Assembly: GCA_011390455.1 (NCBI GenBank)
Contig: JAABSI010000002.1
Coordinates: forward strand, 1-64,000
Length of the DNA stretch: 64,000 bases
From: Trueperaceae bacterium
GTDB lineage: Bacteria > Deinococcota > Deinococci > Deinococcales > Trueperaceae
Direction: 5' to 3'
Position numbers and translations under genes: made by a program. Shown here in pieces: positions 31,330 through 39,899 of the stretch. A model generated the notes under the pieces. That model made no database searches. It was not told where the DNA came from and worked only from the letters and a program-made list of their open reading frames with translations. The stretch's first letter is position 1, and the number at the start of each line of letters is the position of its first letter.

Positions 31330-32646
31330 TCAGAACACGAGCATCGCGATCGAGAGCGCGAAGATCACCCAGAGCGTCAGCGACATCTTCGCGGCCTTGC
31401 CGGTCAAGACCTGCAGCACCACGTGGGTGAGGAAGCCGAAGACGATCCCCTCGCTGATCGAGTACGTGAACGGGATCGCCACCATCGCCACGAAGGCCGG
31501 CACGACCACCTCGTAGTCGTTCCAGTCGACGCCCCTGAGGGTGCTCATCATGAACAGCCCCACCAGGACCAAGATCGGCGCCGTCGCGACCGATGGGATG
31601 AGCCCCAGCAGCGGCGAGAAGAACATGAAGGGCAGGAACAGCAGCCCGGCCACGACCGCGGTGAGCCCCGAGCGGCCGCCCGCCTCGACGCCCGCCGCCG
31701 ACTCGATGTAGGCGGTGCCCGGCGAGGTGCCGAGCAGGCCCGAGATCGTCGTCGAGACGCCGTCGACCAGGAGCGCCTTGCCGGCGTTCTTGGGGTGGCC
31801 CTCCGCATCGGTGAGGCCGGCGACCTTGGTCACGCCCACGAAGGTCGAGATCGAATCGAACAGGTCGGTGAACAGCAGCGCGAAGACGGGGGCGATCAGG
31901 CTCGCCGAGAGCAGGCCGCCGAAGTCGAGCGCGAACACGGTCTCGAGCGAGGGCCACGCCACCAGAGCGCTCGGCAGGAAGACCTGGCTCTCGACCCAAC
32001 CGATCGACTGGAACAACAGCGTGAGCGCCGAGGTCGCGAGGATCGAGAGGATGAGGGCGCCGGGCACCTTGCGGATCATCAGGAACGCGGCGAGCACGAG
32101 GCCGACGAAGAACAGCACGAAGGTCGCCGAGAAGCCGCCGAAGGCGACGGTCGTGGCCGGCGAGGCGACGATCACGCCGGCGTTGATCATGCCGATGAGC
32201 GCCAGGAAGAGGCCGATGCCGGCCGCCACCCCGATCCGCACCCCGGTGGGCACGGCGCGGACGATCGCCTCGCGCACGTTCAGGCCCGGCAGCGAGAGCA
32301 CGACGAAGACCACGCCCGACAGGAAGACCGCCGCGAGCGCGGTCTGCCAGGAGAGCCCCATGCCGAGCACGAGCGTGTAGGCGAAGAAGGCGTTGAGCCC
32401 CATGCCCGGCGCCAGCGCCACGGGCAGGTTGGCGTAGAGCCCCATGAAGATGCTCGACAGGCCGGCCACCAGGACGGTCGCGAACAGCGCGCCGTCGAGC
32501 GGCACCCCGGCGTCGCCCAGGATGAGCGGGTTCACGACGATGATGTAGGCCATCGTCAAGAAGGTGGTCAGGCCGGCGATGGCCTCCACGCGCACGTTCG
32601 TGCCGAGCGCGCGGAGTCCGAAGAAGCGTTCCAGATGGTCCTTCAT
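31330..32646 (-). CDS. NCS2-family purine permease (AzgA-like)
   Basis: 438 residues, 12-14 helices. The N-terminus (RFFGLRALGTNVRVEAIAGL, TFLTMAYIIVVNPLILGDAG) is characteristic of the AzgA branch of nucleobase-cation symporter 2. Substrate-site motifs are APGMGLNAFFAYTLVLGMG, TDLFDSISTFVGVTKVAGLT and GTSPGTAYIESAAGVEAGGR. Likely imports hypoxanthine/guanine/adenine with H+ or Na+. Start ATG 32646 with GGAGGGGA upstream; an upstream in-frame extension is not credible coding. Divergent from the MFS gene. Confidence 0.92.
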   Translation of the reverse strand: MKDHLERFFGLRALGTNVRVEAIAGLTTFLTMAYIIVVNPLILGDAGVPLDGALFATVLVAGLSSIFMGLYANLPVALAPGMGLNAFFAYTLVLGMGLSWQTALAAVFLSGVVFVVLSLPGLNVREAIVRAVPTGVRIGVAAGIGLFLALIGMINAGVIVASPATTVAFGGFSATFVLFFVGLVLAAFLMIRKVPGALILSILATSALTLLFQSIGWVESQVFLPSALVAWPSLETVFALDFGGLLSASLIAPVFALLFTDLFDSISTFVGVTKVAGLTDAEGHPKNAGKALLVDGVSTTISGLLGTSPGTAYIESAAGVEAGGRSGLTAVVAGLLFLPFMFFSPLLGLIPSVATAPILVLVGLFMMSTLRGVDWNDYEVVVPAFVAMVAIPFTYSISEGIVFGFLTHVVLQVLTGKAAKMSLTLWVIFALSIAMLVF

Positions 32647-32761
32647 GGTGGGTCCCCTCCCCGCGTCCGGCCGGCGCCATGGCGCCGGTGTTCGCGTCCG
32701 CCGCAGATGATAAACGCATGAGGACGCGAGGGTCTCGGGACGCGGCGGAACCCCGGACACC

Positions 32762-32800
32762 GCGACCCGCGACCTGCGACCTGCGACCCCGGCGTAGCAT
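32762..32800 (+). promoter_or_regulatory. Promoter with four tandem heptamers before an MFS gene
   Basis: GCGACCC, GCGACCT, GCGACCT, GCGACCC are head-to-tail at 32762-32789; TAGCAT (32795-32800) follows 5 nt later and GTG 32808 after 7 more. The array occupies the place of the -35/spacer, so unit loss or gain would change promoter spacing. Confidence 0.5.
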
Positions 32801-32807
32801 CGATGGC

Positions 32808-34070
32808 GTGCGTCCACCGGCCCCGACGACCTCAGCGCGCCCGGTGCCGTGGCGACGCGTCCTGGGCATCGCCACCGGGTCGCTGGCGCTCGCCGCGATC
32901 TGGAGCCTCTACAACGTCTTCATGCCGCTCTTGCTGGGCACCTTCCTCGAGAGCCGGGCCGCGCGCGGCGCGATCATGGGGCTCGACAACGTGGTCGCGG
33001 TGCTGCTGATCCCCGTGGTGGGCGCCTGGTCCGATCGCGTCCGCGGCCGCTGGGGGCGGCGCCTCCCGTTCCTGCTCGCCGGCGTGCCGCTCACGGCCCT
33101 CGCCTTCGCGGCCCTGCCGTGGGCGACGGCGGCGCTGTGGACTTTGATCGCGGTCGACGTCCTCTTCCTGCTCGCGATCACCGCGTACCGGGCCCCGCTC
33201 GTGGCGCTGATGCCCGACCACGTGGCCCCCGAGGCGCGCCCGCTGGCCAACGGCGCGATCACCCTGATGGGCGCGGTGGGGGGCGTCCTCGCCTTGGTCG
33301 GGTTGGCGCCGCTCGCGGAGCGAGCGCCCGGCCTGCCCTTCGCCGCGGTGCCCTTCGCGGCCGCGGCCGCGCTGGCGCTCGTGGCCCTGGCGGTGGTGGT
33401 CGCGAGCAGCCTCCGGCACCCGCCCTTCGTCGAGGACGGTGCGGTGGCGGCGGATGCGCCGGCGCCGACGACCCTGGCCCGCGATCTGCGCGGGGCCTGG
33501 CGCGGCGCGCCGGCCGGTGCGCACCCGCTCCTGGTCGGGCTGTTCTTCGCCTTCTTCGGCTTCGCCGCGGTCGAGGCGCAGTTCAGCGCTTTCGCCACCG
33601 ACGCGTTGGGGGTGGGGGCGGGGCGCGCCGGCACGCTCCTGGGCGTCGCCAGCGCGGCCTTCGTCGCGGCGGCGCTGCCCGCCGGCGCCCTGGCGCGCCG
33701 GGTGGGCGAGGGGGTGGCGATGCGCGCCGGGGCGGTGGCGCTGGTGCTGCTCCTCCCGGTCGCCGGCACGCTCGGCGACGGCCCCGCGCTGATGGCCGTG
33801 CTGGCCGGCTTCGGCGCCGGTTGGGCGCTGCTCCTCGTGCCCGCCTACCCGTTGGTGGCCGACCTGGGTGGCCGCGCCCGCGTCGGTGTCTTCACGGGCC
33901 TCTACTACCTGGTGGGGTCCAGCGCCGCGATCGTCGCGCCCGGCGTCGCCGGCGCCGCGATGGACGCCCTCGGCGACCGGGCGCTCTTCGGCGTCGCCGC
34001 GCTCGCCTTCGCGGCCGCGGGGGTCGCCTTCGCGCGCGGCGCGCCGCGGCGGGGGAGCGAGGTGGTGTAG
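32808..34070 (+). CDS. MFS transporter (sugar/glycoside cation-symporter-like)
   Basis: 420 residues, 12 hydrophobic helices. IWSLYNVFMPLLLG in helix 1, then GLDNVVAVLLIPVVGAWSDR and GRWGRRLPFLLAG (the MFS motif-A-like GxxxDRxxxRxGRRxP loop), AYRAPLVALMPDHVAPEARP and ANGAITLMGAVGGVLALVG follow the GPH/SLC45-type sugar transporter pattern. Substrate not readable. The GTG start at 32808 is 7 nt after a -10 box; earlier in-frame codons are outside the credible coding region. Confidence 0.87.
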   Translation: MRPPAPTTSARPVPWRRVLGIATGSLALAAIWSLYNVFMPLLLGTFLESRAARGAIMGLDNVVAVLLIPVVGAWSDRVRGRWGRRLPFLLAGVPLTALAFAALPWATAALWTLIAVDVLFLLAITAYRAPLVALMPDHVAPEARPLANGAITLMGAVGGVLALVGLAPLAERAPGLPFAAVPFAAAAALALVALAVVVASSLRHPPFVEDGAVAADAPAPTTLARDLRGAWRGAPAGAHPLLVGLFFAFFGFAAVEAQFSAFATDALGVGAGRAGTLLGVASAAFVAAALPAGALARRVGEGVAMRAGAVALVLLLPVAGTLGDGPALMAVLAGFGAGWALLLVPAYPLVADLGGRARVGVFTGLYYLVGSSAAIVAPGVAGAAMDALGDRALFGVAALAFAAAGVAFARGAPRRGSEVV

Positions 34071-34125
34071 CGGGGCCGGGCCGCCGGATGGGGTGCGCCT
34101 CACGGAGGGCGCCGAAGCGCTCGGC

Positions 34126-34131
34126 TAGCGT
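34126..34131 (+). promoter_or_regulatory. -10 box (TAGCGT) of the CAP-domain lipoprotein gene
   Basis: TAGCGT is 7 nt upstream of ATG 34139; no ribosome site. Confidence 0.45.
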
Positions 34132-34138
34132 GGACGCC

Positions 34139-34669
34139 ATGGCGCATCCCTTCCCCCTCCCGCGGCTCGCGTCGATCCTGGCCGTGTGCTTGGTGCTGAG
34201 CGCGTGCGGCGTCGCCGGACCGAACCCGCCGCTGGGGGCCGCCCCGACGCCCTCCGATCCGGTGCCCGACGGCGTCGCCGCGCAGATGCTCGCCCTGGTG
34301 AACGCCGTGCGCCTCGAGGGCAGGCTCTGCGGCGCCGAGGGCGCCTTCGCCCCCACGCACCCGCTCACCTTCGAGGCCCGCCTCACCGCGGCCGCGCAGG
34401 ACCATGCCGCCGACATGCACGCTCGCGGGGTCATGAGCCACACCGGCGGCGACGACAGCGACCCGGGGGAGCGGATCGCGCGTACCGGCTACGACTCCGC
34501 GGCCTGGGGCGAGAACGTCGCCGCGGGCTACCCGTCGGTGGAGGCGGTGATGGCCGGGTGGCTCGGCAGCGACGGTCACTGCGCGAACCTGATGCGACCG
34601 GGGTTCACGGAGTTCGGTGCGGGCGAGTCCGGCCGCTACTGGGCCCAGGTGTTCGCGCGCCCGCGCTGA
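34139..34669 (+). CDS. CAP/SCP-domain lipoprotein
   Basis: 176 residues. Lipobox LSAC (Cys23) anchors it outside the membrane. CAP domain features: LALVNAVRLEG, LTAAAQDHAADMHARGVMSH (first His), GERIARTGYDSAAWGENVAA (Glu-Asn of the GENVA motif), VMAGWLGSDGHCANLMRPGF (second His and Cys) and YWAQVFARP. The CAP His-Glu-His-Glu pocket is largely intact. Two Cys (RLCGAE, GHCAN) could form the usual disulfide. Bacterial SCP proteins of this kind bind lipids or the wall; the role here is unknown. Confidence 0.88.
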   Translation: MAHPFPLPRLASILAVCLVLSACGVAGPNPPLGAAPTPSDPVPDGVAAQMLALVNAVRLEGRLCGAEGAFAPTHPLTFEARLTAAAQDHAADMHARGVMSHTGGDDSDPGERIARTGYDSAAWGENVAAGYPSVEAVMAGWLGSDGHCANLMRPGFTEFGAGESGRYWAQVFARPR

Positions 34670-34730
34670 ACGAGCGGCTCCATCGTCGGGTCACGACGGA
34701 GGGGCGAGCACCTCCGCGCGCATTAGGAGT

Positions 34731-34771
34731 AACCTTGCAAATCAAAAGTCCGACTTTCGATTTGCAAGGTT
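34731..34771. repeat. AT-rich palindromic repeat element, copy 2
   Basis: A 20-nt arm beginning AACCTTGCAAATC pairs 19/20 with its mirror arm around a single central C. It shares the core CTTGCAAATCnAAAGnnCGACTTTnGATTTGCAAG with copy 1 at 22547-22587, while the flanks differ. It lies in the 274-bp gap between the CAP lipoprotein and the 34944 gene; apart from the -10 box at 34931 I see nothing else there. Confidence 0.7.
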
Positions 34772-34930
34772 CGTGTGAGCGCCCGCGACCGACGCCTCCC
34801 CGTCACCCCGAGAAGGGTTGGACGGGGCAACCCTGGGGTTCGGAACGGTGTACGTCTTCGTCCACGCCCGCGATGTCGACCTCGAGCAGGAGCGCCACCC
34901 ACTGGTTCGCGTGCGCTGCAAGCCGCCGGG

Positions 34931-34936
34931 TACGCT
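34931..34936 (+). promoter_or_regulatory. -10 box (TACGCT) of a membrane protein gene
   Basis: TACGCT is 7 nt upstream of ATG 34944; no ribosome site. Confidence 0.45.
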
Positions 34937-34943
34937 CGACCGC

Positions 34944-35684
34944 ATGATCAGCGCGCTCTACCTCGTCTTCGCCGCCGTCCACGCGCTCGTCTGGTCCTGG
35001 GGGTCCCGCGCTTGGGAGCGCGCCGGCCGGCCGGTGGCCCTCACGCTCGTGCTCGTTCCCGCGACGCTGCTCTGGTACGACAACCTGCGCATCGGCATCG
35101 GGCGCTTCCTCGGCGAGGGACCGCTCCTCTACGGCCTGAGCGTCCCGGCGCTCGCCTGGCACTGGACGATGCTGCCGCTCTTCGTCCTCGCGGCGCTGGC
35201 GATGGCGCGCGCGGCCGGGCTCCGCTGGGCGCGCACCCGGTGGGCCGGACTCGGCTTCGGGGCCGTCGCCGTCGCCCTCTTCGTGGTCGACGTGCCCTAC
35301 GCGATCGGGGTGCTGTTCGGTGCGGTCGGTCCGTTCCCGGCCGTCGAGCTGAAGCTCGGCTGCATCGGCGACGCCATCCGCTACACCGCGAGCCTCGGTC
35401 CGGCCTACTTCTGCGGGCCGGAGTCGGAGGTCCACCGGGTCGGTCCGGGTCCGGTGGTCGCGATCGTGATGGTCGTGGTGGTGCTGTGGGTCGGGATCGC
35501 GCTGTGGGTCCGGCGCCGATGGCCCTGGTTGGCCGTCGCCGCCGGCGCCATGTTCGTCGCCGCGGCCGGCGGGCCCGCGTGGGGCACGTACGCGCCGCCC
35601 GTCGCGAACGTCGGCGAGATCGGCTTCGTCGTGGGGCTCATCGCGACCGCGCTGCGCTTCGCGGGCGACGACGGCGCCACCTGA
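34944..35684 (+). CDS. Seven-helix membrane protein of unknown function
   Basis: 246 residues with about seven hydrophobic helices (MISALYLVFAAVHALVWSWG, LVLVPATLLWYDNLRIGIG, ..., AGAMFVAAAGGPAWGTYAPP). A periplasmic-type loop holds two Cys (KLGCIGD, AYFCGPE) that could form a disulfide. No transporter or enzyme motif recognised; similar small heptahelical proteins of unknown role occur in related genomes by general appearance. Start ATG 34944 is 7 nt after a -10 box. Converges with the radical SAM gene. Confidence 0.65.
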   Translation: MISALYLVFAAVHALVWSWGSRAWERAGRPVALTLVLVPATLLWYDNLRIGIGRFLGEGPLLYGLSVPALAWHWTMLPLFVLAALAMARAAGLRWARTRWAGLGFGAVAVALFVVDVPYAIGVLFGAVGPFPAVELKLGCIGDAIRYTASLGPAYFCGPESEVHRVGPGPVVAIVMVVVVLWVGIALWVRRRWPWLAVAAGAMFVAAAGGPAWGTYAPPVANVGEIGFVVGLIATALRFAGDDGAT

Positions 35685-35716
35685 CGCAGCGCGGAGAGCC
35701 GGGGAGCGCGTCGTCG

Positions 35717-37438
35717 TCAGGCCCTGAGGAAGCCCAACGCCGTCCGCGCGATCGCGCCCAGGTCGAAGCTGAACAGGTGCCGCTGCCAGAAGAGCTCCTG
35801 CTTGTCGCTCACGGTCGACTCGCTGAAGCGCGCGATCTCGCCGCGAAGCTCGGGGTCGGCCAAGCCATCGGCGCCGTCGGCCATCGCGGCGTTCAGCCGC
35901 ACGCGCAGGGCCCGGGCACCCTCGATCCCCGCCGCGACCGCGTCGGCGCGTTTCTCGCTGATGTAGCCGTAGCGGCGCTTGAGCTCGTTGAGGCGCTCGG
36001 CGGCGTCGTAGGTGGCGTCGACCAGCTGCGCGCGCGTCATCCACTGCGTCTCGTAGTTCAGGATGTGCTCCCAGCTCGGCTGCACCAGCAATTGCCGGTG
36101 CTCCTCGACGGTGTGCGCGAGCTTGGTGTACCCGAAGCGCTCGGGGTGCTCGAAGATCTGGCTGCCGGGGTCCAGGAAGGGCCCCATGGGGGAGATGAAG
36201 GCCTGCAGCCGCTTGTCGCCGAAGGAGAACAGGTGCTCGCAGTAGTCGATCGTCTCCATGACCGACTCGTAGGTCTGGTGCTGCAGCCCGATCATGTAGA
36301 AGACGTCGATGCGCGTGCAGCGCAGCTTCAGCGCCTCGCGCAGCAGCTCCTCCATCTCCGCGTTCTCGTAGCCCGCCTGCCCCTCCATCGCGTGCCGCAC
36401 GGTGCGGTCGTGGCTCTCGGGGCTCACCTCGAAGCTCCAGGTGGGGAGCTTGGCGTCGATGTGGCGCAGGAACTCGATGGGCGGCACGTCGAAGAACTCG
36501 AACATGATGTCGTTCTTGACGTTCTTGGCGGCGATCGCGTCGATCACCTCGGTCGCGTAGGTTCGGCCGCCCTGCAGCAGGTCGCCCGGGATGACGATGG
36601 TGCCCTTGGAGAGGCGGCTGATCGCGGCCAGGTTCTTCGCGAGGCTCTCGGGGCTGCGGTAGACGGGCTTCTTCCGCTTGGTCAGGTGCCCGCACGTGGT
36701 GGCCGAGCTGCCGCACGTCACGCATTCGTAGGCACAGCCCTTGAGCGGCAGCACCATGGTGGTCGGGTGCCGCAACCAGCCGTTGAAGGGCAGCACGCTC
36801 GCGAGGTCGCGGTGGCGCATCGCCATCTGGATCAGCAGCTCCGGGCGCACGTCGACATAGTCGAGCGACTCCGGGATGTACGTGAGCGGGTTCGCGCGCA
36901 CGGTGCCGTCGGCGTCGCGCCAGCTGAGGTTGGGGATGTCCTCGAGCGGCGCGCCGGTCTCGAGCGCCTGCAACAGCTGGTGGAGCGGCGGCTCGGTGCT
37001 GTCGCCGCGCAGCACGAAGTCGATCTCGGGGTACGTGCGCAACAGGTCCTCGTGGAAGTAGGTGGACGAGAGGCCGCCCAGGATCACCGGCACGTCGGGG
37101 TGCACCTGTTTGGCGATGCGGGCGACCTCGATCGCGCCGTGGCAGTGCGGCATCCAGTGCAGGTCGATGCCGATCAGGCGCGGCTTCTGCTTGGCGAGGA
37201 AGCGGGGTACGTCGAAGCGTTTGTCCTGGAGCATGCGCAGCGCCAGGTTGGCGATGCGCACGCGCATGCCGCGCTCCTCGAGGTAGCCGGCCATGGTCAG
37301 GAAGCCGATGGGGTAGAGCTCGAACATCACCGACGACGGCACCATGTCGCTGACCGGGCCGTAGAGGATGGATTTCTCGCGGAAGTCGTAGACGCTGGGT
37401 GCGTGGAGCAACAACAGGTCGAGCGAGTGCTTAGGCAT
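35717..37438 (-). CDS. B12-binding-domain radical SAM protein
   Basis: 573 residues. N-terminal cobalamin-binding-type domain (LLLLHAPSVYDFREKSILYG; LIGIDLHWMPHCHGAIEVAR; VILGGLSSTYFHEDLLRTYP) precedes a radical SAM core with the cluster motif KGCAYECVTCGSS (Cys235, Cys239, Cys242). The C-terminal half (SFEVSPESHDRTVRHAMEGQ; RRYGYISEKRADAVAAG) fits the Ta0216-like subgroup (TIGR04190 by recollection), whose reaction is unknown. Likely a methyltransferase or rearrangement enzyme using SAM and B12. GGAGG precedes ATG 37438. No partner genes adjacent, so the pathway cannot be inferred. Confidence 0.82.
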   Translation of the reverse strand: MPKHSLDLLLLHAPSVYDFREKSILYGPVSDMVPSSVMFELYPIGFLTMAGYLEERGMRVRIANLALRMLQDKRFDVPRFLAKQKPRLIGIDLHWMPHCHGAIEVARIAKQVHPDVPVILGGLSSTYFHEDLLRTYPEIDFVLRGDSTEPPLHQLLQALETGAPLEDIPNLSWRDADGTVRANPLTYIPESLDYVDVRPELLIQMAMRHRDLASVLPFNGWLRHPTTMVLPLKGCAYECVTCGSSATTCGHLTKRKKPVYRSPESLAKNLAAISRLSKGTIVIPGDLLQGGRTYATEVIDAIAAKNVKNDIMFEFFDVPPIEFLRHIDAKLPTWSFEVSPESHDRTVRHAMEGQAGYENAEMEELLREALKLRCTRIDVFYMIGLQHQTYESVMETIDYCEHLFSFGDKRLQAFISPMGPFLDPGSQIFEHPERFGYTKLAHTVEEHRQLLVQPSWEHILNYETQWMTRAQLVDATYDAAERLNELKRRYGYISEKRADAVAAGIEGARALRVRLNAAMADGADGLADPELRGEIARFSESTVSDKQELFWQRHLFSFDLGAIARTALGFLRA

Positions 37439-37561
37439 GGGGCGGGTTCCTCCGGCAGGCGTTGGCCATGCCTCAGGTTGACCCGCCGCACGAGCCGAGC
37501 GCCACGCGGGAATGTCCCACGCGCAGGTCGGGTTTAGGGCGGCCGTCGCTGCCGGGACCGC

Positions 37562-38839
37562 TCAGGACGCGTCGTCCGCGCCGTCGAACAGGTGGGCGCC
37601 CTCGACGGATGCGTCGGCGATCACGGCCGCCGCGGCGCTCCAACCCATCGGCCAGGTCCCGCCGGGCTCGTGGCTGCGTCCGTGCAGGAACTCGGAGAAG
37701 GACCAGGGCTCGCCGTCGCGCGCCCGCCGGTTCGCGGCGTGGACGCCGTCGCGGTACCGGCGGGCGCCCTCGAGGTCGCCGCGGCGTGCCAGCCCGGCGG
37801 CGTAGAACGCCGTCACCAAGGGCCACAGGCCGCCGTTGTGGTAGGCGTACGGCTCGTTCTTGAAGGTGTGCGAGAACGACATCTGCAGGTCGTCCCAGAA
37901 CTCGTCCTTGGGCGTGATCACCGGATCGAAGGCCGGCAGCAGGTCCACGTCGGGATCGACGAGCTGGTCGGTCACGTAGGCGTCCACGGCGCGCGCGCGT
38001 TCCTCGTCCGCGACGCCGAACAGCGTGGCCAGGGCGTTCGCCATGCCGTCGAAGCGGGTCCCGTACCCGAGCGGCGAGAAGTACGGCATCCAGTACTTGC
38101 CGCGGCAGTGCTCGGCCGCCGCGCGCCCCTTCGCGTACAGGACGGGGTGGTAGACGTCCTCGGCGGCCTCGTCGCCCTCGGCTTCGCCGTCGTCGAACCA
38201 GTAGTTGGCGCGCAGCAGGTGGCGCAGGCGCGCGGTGCGTTCGAGCAGCGCGTGGTCCTCGCCGCCGTGCAGCTCGCGGTGGAGCGCTGCGAAGCCGCGT
38301 TGCGCCTGCAGGTACAGCAGCTGGTCGTACAGCACGTAGCCGCTCTGGATGTACTCGTCGGCCCAGTCGCCCGTGGGGGGGACGTACAGCAGCCCACGGG
38401 CGTTGAACTCCCACGCCCCCAACAGCGCCCGCAGCCGCTCGAGCGGCTCGACCAGGTCGCCCAAGAGGACCTCGTCGCCGGTCCGGCGCCAGTACTCGGC
38501 GCTCGCGATCGCGAACCACAGGCCGGCGTCCACGCGACCGGCGGTCCCCCCGTACGAGACGCGTTCGGTGACGGGGTCGACGTTGCTCGGGATCTCGCCG
38601 TGCGGTCCCTGGTAGCGCGCGAGCGTCCGCAGGGTGGCGCGTCCGGCCTCGATCAGGTCCTCTTCGCCGCTGAGGAGCGCGGCCAGGCCGATGATCGCGC
38701 CGTCGCGCCCCCAGACCCGCCGGTAGTTGGCGCGCTCGGTGGGCGAGGCGAGGAAGCCGCGGTCGGTCGCGCACGCGCGCACCACCTCCAGGGCGCGCGC
38801 GTGGCCTTCGGCGGTCGGTGCTTCGCTCATCGCCGTCAC
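37562..38839 (-). CDS. Glycoside hydrolase of the alpha/alpha-6 barrel type (glycogen-debranching/GH15/GH63-like)
   Basis: 425 residues. Blocks NYRRVWGRDGAIIGLAALLS, TLARYQGPHGEIPSNVDPVT, VSYGGTAGRVDAGLWFAIAS, PYAYHNGGLWPLVTAFYAAG and WSFSEFLHGRSHEPGGTWPM are those of (alpha/alpha)6 glucoside hydrolases related to amylo-alpha-1,6-glucosidase and invertase-type enzymes. The early D in WGRDGA and an acid in SFSEFLHG are candidates for the catalytic pair. Cytoplasmic; trims glucosides or glycogen branches. GTG 38839 is favoured because it overlaps the stop of the aldo/keto reductase (GTGA), implying translational coupling. Confidence 0.8.
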   Translation of the reverse strand: MTAMSEAPTAEGHARALEVVRACATDRGFLASPTERANYRRVWGRDGAIIGLAALLSGEEDLIEAGRATLRTLARYQGPHGEIPSNVDPVTERVSYGGTAGRVDAGLWFAIASAEYWRRTGDEVLLGDLVEPLERLRALLGAWEFNARGLLYVPPTGDWADEYIQSGYVLYDQLLYLQAQRGFAALHRELHGGEDHALLERTARLRHLLRANYWFDDGEAEGDEAAEDVYHPVLYAKGRAAAEHCRGKYWMPYFSPLGYGTRFDGMANALATLFGVADEERARAVDAYVTDQLVDPDVDLLPAFDPVITPKDEFWDDLQMSFSHTFKNEPYAYHNGGLWPLVTAFYAAGLARRGDLEGARRYRDGVHAANRRARDGEPWSFSEFLHGRSHEPGGTWPMGWSAAAAVIADASVEGAHLFDGADDAS

Positions 38840-39831
38840 CAGGCGTAGGCCTGCGGCGCCTCACCCCCGGGGCCGGGGAAGATGGCGTCGAGCTGCGCGA
38901 GCACCTGTTCGTCGAGCGTCAGGGCCGTCGCGCGGACCGCGCTCTCGAGCTGGTCGAGCGTGCGCGGGCCGATGATCGGGGCCGTGACGACGGGCTGGTG
39001 CAGCAGCCACGCGAGCGCCACGGTGGCCGGCTCCTCGCCCATCTCGTGGCACAGCGCCTCGTAGCGCTCGAGCTGGGTCCGCTTCGCCTCGACCTGCTTC
39101 TTGATCCCGTCCGACACGCGCCGGCCCTCCTCGAGCTTGCCGAGGACGCCGCCCAGTAGCCCGCCACCCAAGGGGCTCCAGGGGATCAGGCCGAGGCCGT
39201 AATGGCGGCTGGCGGGGATCACCTCGAGCTCGACCATGCGGTTGTCGAGGTGGTAGATGCTCTGCTCGCTCACGAGCCCCATGCGGCCGCGGCGATCGGC
39301 CTCCTGGCAGGCGGTGGCGATGTCCCAGCCGGCGAAGTTCGACGAGCCCACGTAGACGACCTTGCCCTGCTGCACCAGCGCGTCGAAGGCTTGCCAGATC
39401 TCGTCCCAGGGGCATTCGCGGTCGACGTGGTGCATCTGGTACAGGTCGATGTGGTCGGTCTGCAAGCGCCGCAGGCTCCCCTCGGCGTGCTTGCGGATCT
39501 TGTAGGCCGAGAGGCTGCGGCCGTCGCTGTTGGGCTCCGGGCGGCGACCGGCCTCGGTCGGGTTGTAGACCTTGGTGGCGAGCACCACCGCGTCGCGGCG
39601 GCCGTCGCCCTGGGCGAACCATTCGCCCACCAGGGATTCGGTGAGGCCGCGCTGGTCGGGCCCGCCGTAGACGTCGGCGGTGTCGAAGAAGTTGATGCCG
39701 AGCTCGAGGGCCCGGTCCATGATCGCGAACGACTCGTCGCGACCGGTCTGCCAGCCGAAGTTCATGGTGCCGAGGCACAGGTTGCTGACGAGGACGCCGT
39801 GCTTGCCGAGGCGGCGGTGCTGGACGCTCAT
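38836..39831 (-). CDS. Aldo/keto reductase
   Basis: 331 residues, (beta/alpha)8 NADPH-dependent oxidoreductase of the AKR family (YajO/Tas-like). Catalytic tetrad: Asp in FFDTADVYGG, Tyr in the same motif, Lys in LATKVYN, His in LYQMHHVD; NADP-binding ASNFAGW-type segment reads VGSSNFAGWDIATA. Reduces aldehydes or ketones; substrate unknown. GGAAGGAG precedes ATG 39831, and a -10 box TATGGT (minus, 39883-39878) lies upstream, so it has its own promoter. It is coupled (GTGA) to the glycoside hydrolase, which suggests a joint role in carbohydrate metabolism. Confidence 0.9.
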   Translation of the reverse strand: MSVQHRRLGKHGVLVSNLCLGTMNFGWQTGRDESFAIMDRALELGINFFDTADVYGGPDQRGLTESLVGEWFAQGDGRRDAVVLATKVYNPTEAGRRPEPNSDGRSLSAYKIRKHAEGSLRRLQTDHIDLYQMHHVDRECPWDEIWQAFDALVQQGKVVYVGSSNFAGWDIATACQEADRRGRMGLVSEQSIYHLDNRMVELEVIPASRHYGLGLIPWSPLGGGLLGGVLGKLEEGRRVSDGIKKQVEAKRTQLERYEALCHEMGEEPATVALAWLLHQPVVTAPIIGPRTLDQLESAVRATALTLDEQVLAQLDAIFPGPGGEAPQAYAW

Positions 39832-39877
39832 GAGGTGCTCCTTCCGGGAGTCGGTGGAACGGTGGGCTTCGCCCCCC

Positions 39878-39883
39878 ACCATA
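39878..39883 (-). promoter_or_regulatory. -10 box (TATGGT) of the aldo/keto reductase-glycosidase operon
   Basis: TATGGT on the minus strand, 46 bp upstream of the ATG at 39831, in the short gap after the stress-sensing operon. No -35 recognised. Confidence 0.35.
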
Positions 39884-39899
39884 CGTCCGGGGTGGCGGC

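Noticed and set aside
34681..34943. Small protein spanning the palindromic element copy 2
   Set aside because: Any reading frame through it is just the translated palindrome and has no independent support.
35681..35720. Terminator between the converging 34944 and radical SAM genes
   Set aside because: CTGACG...CGTCAG pairs, but the stem is interrupted and weak compared with the hairpin at 47027-47057.
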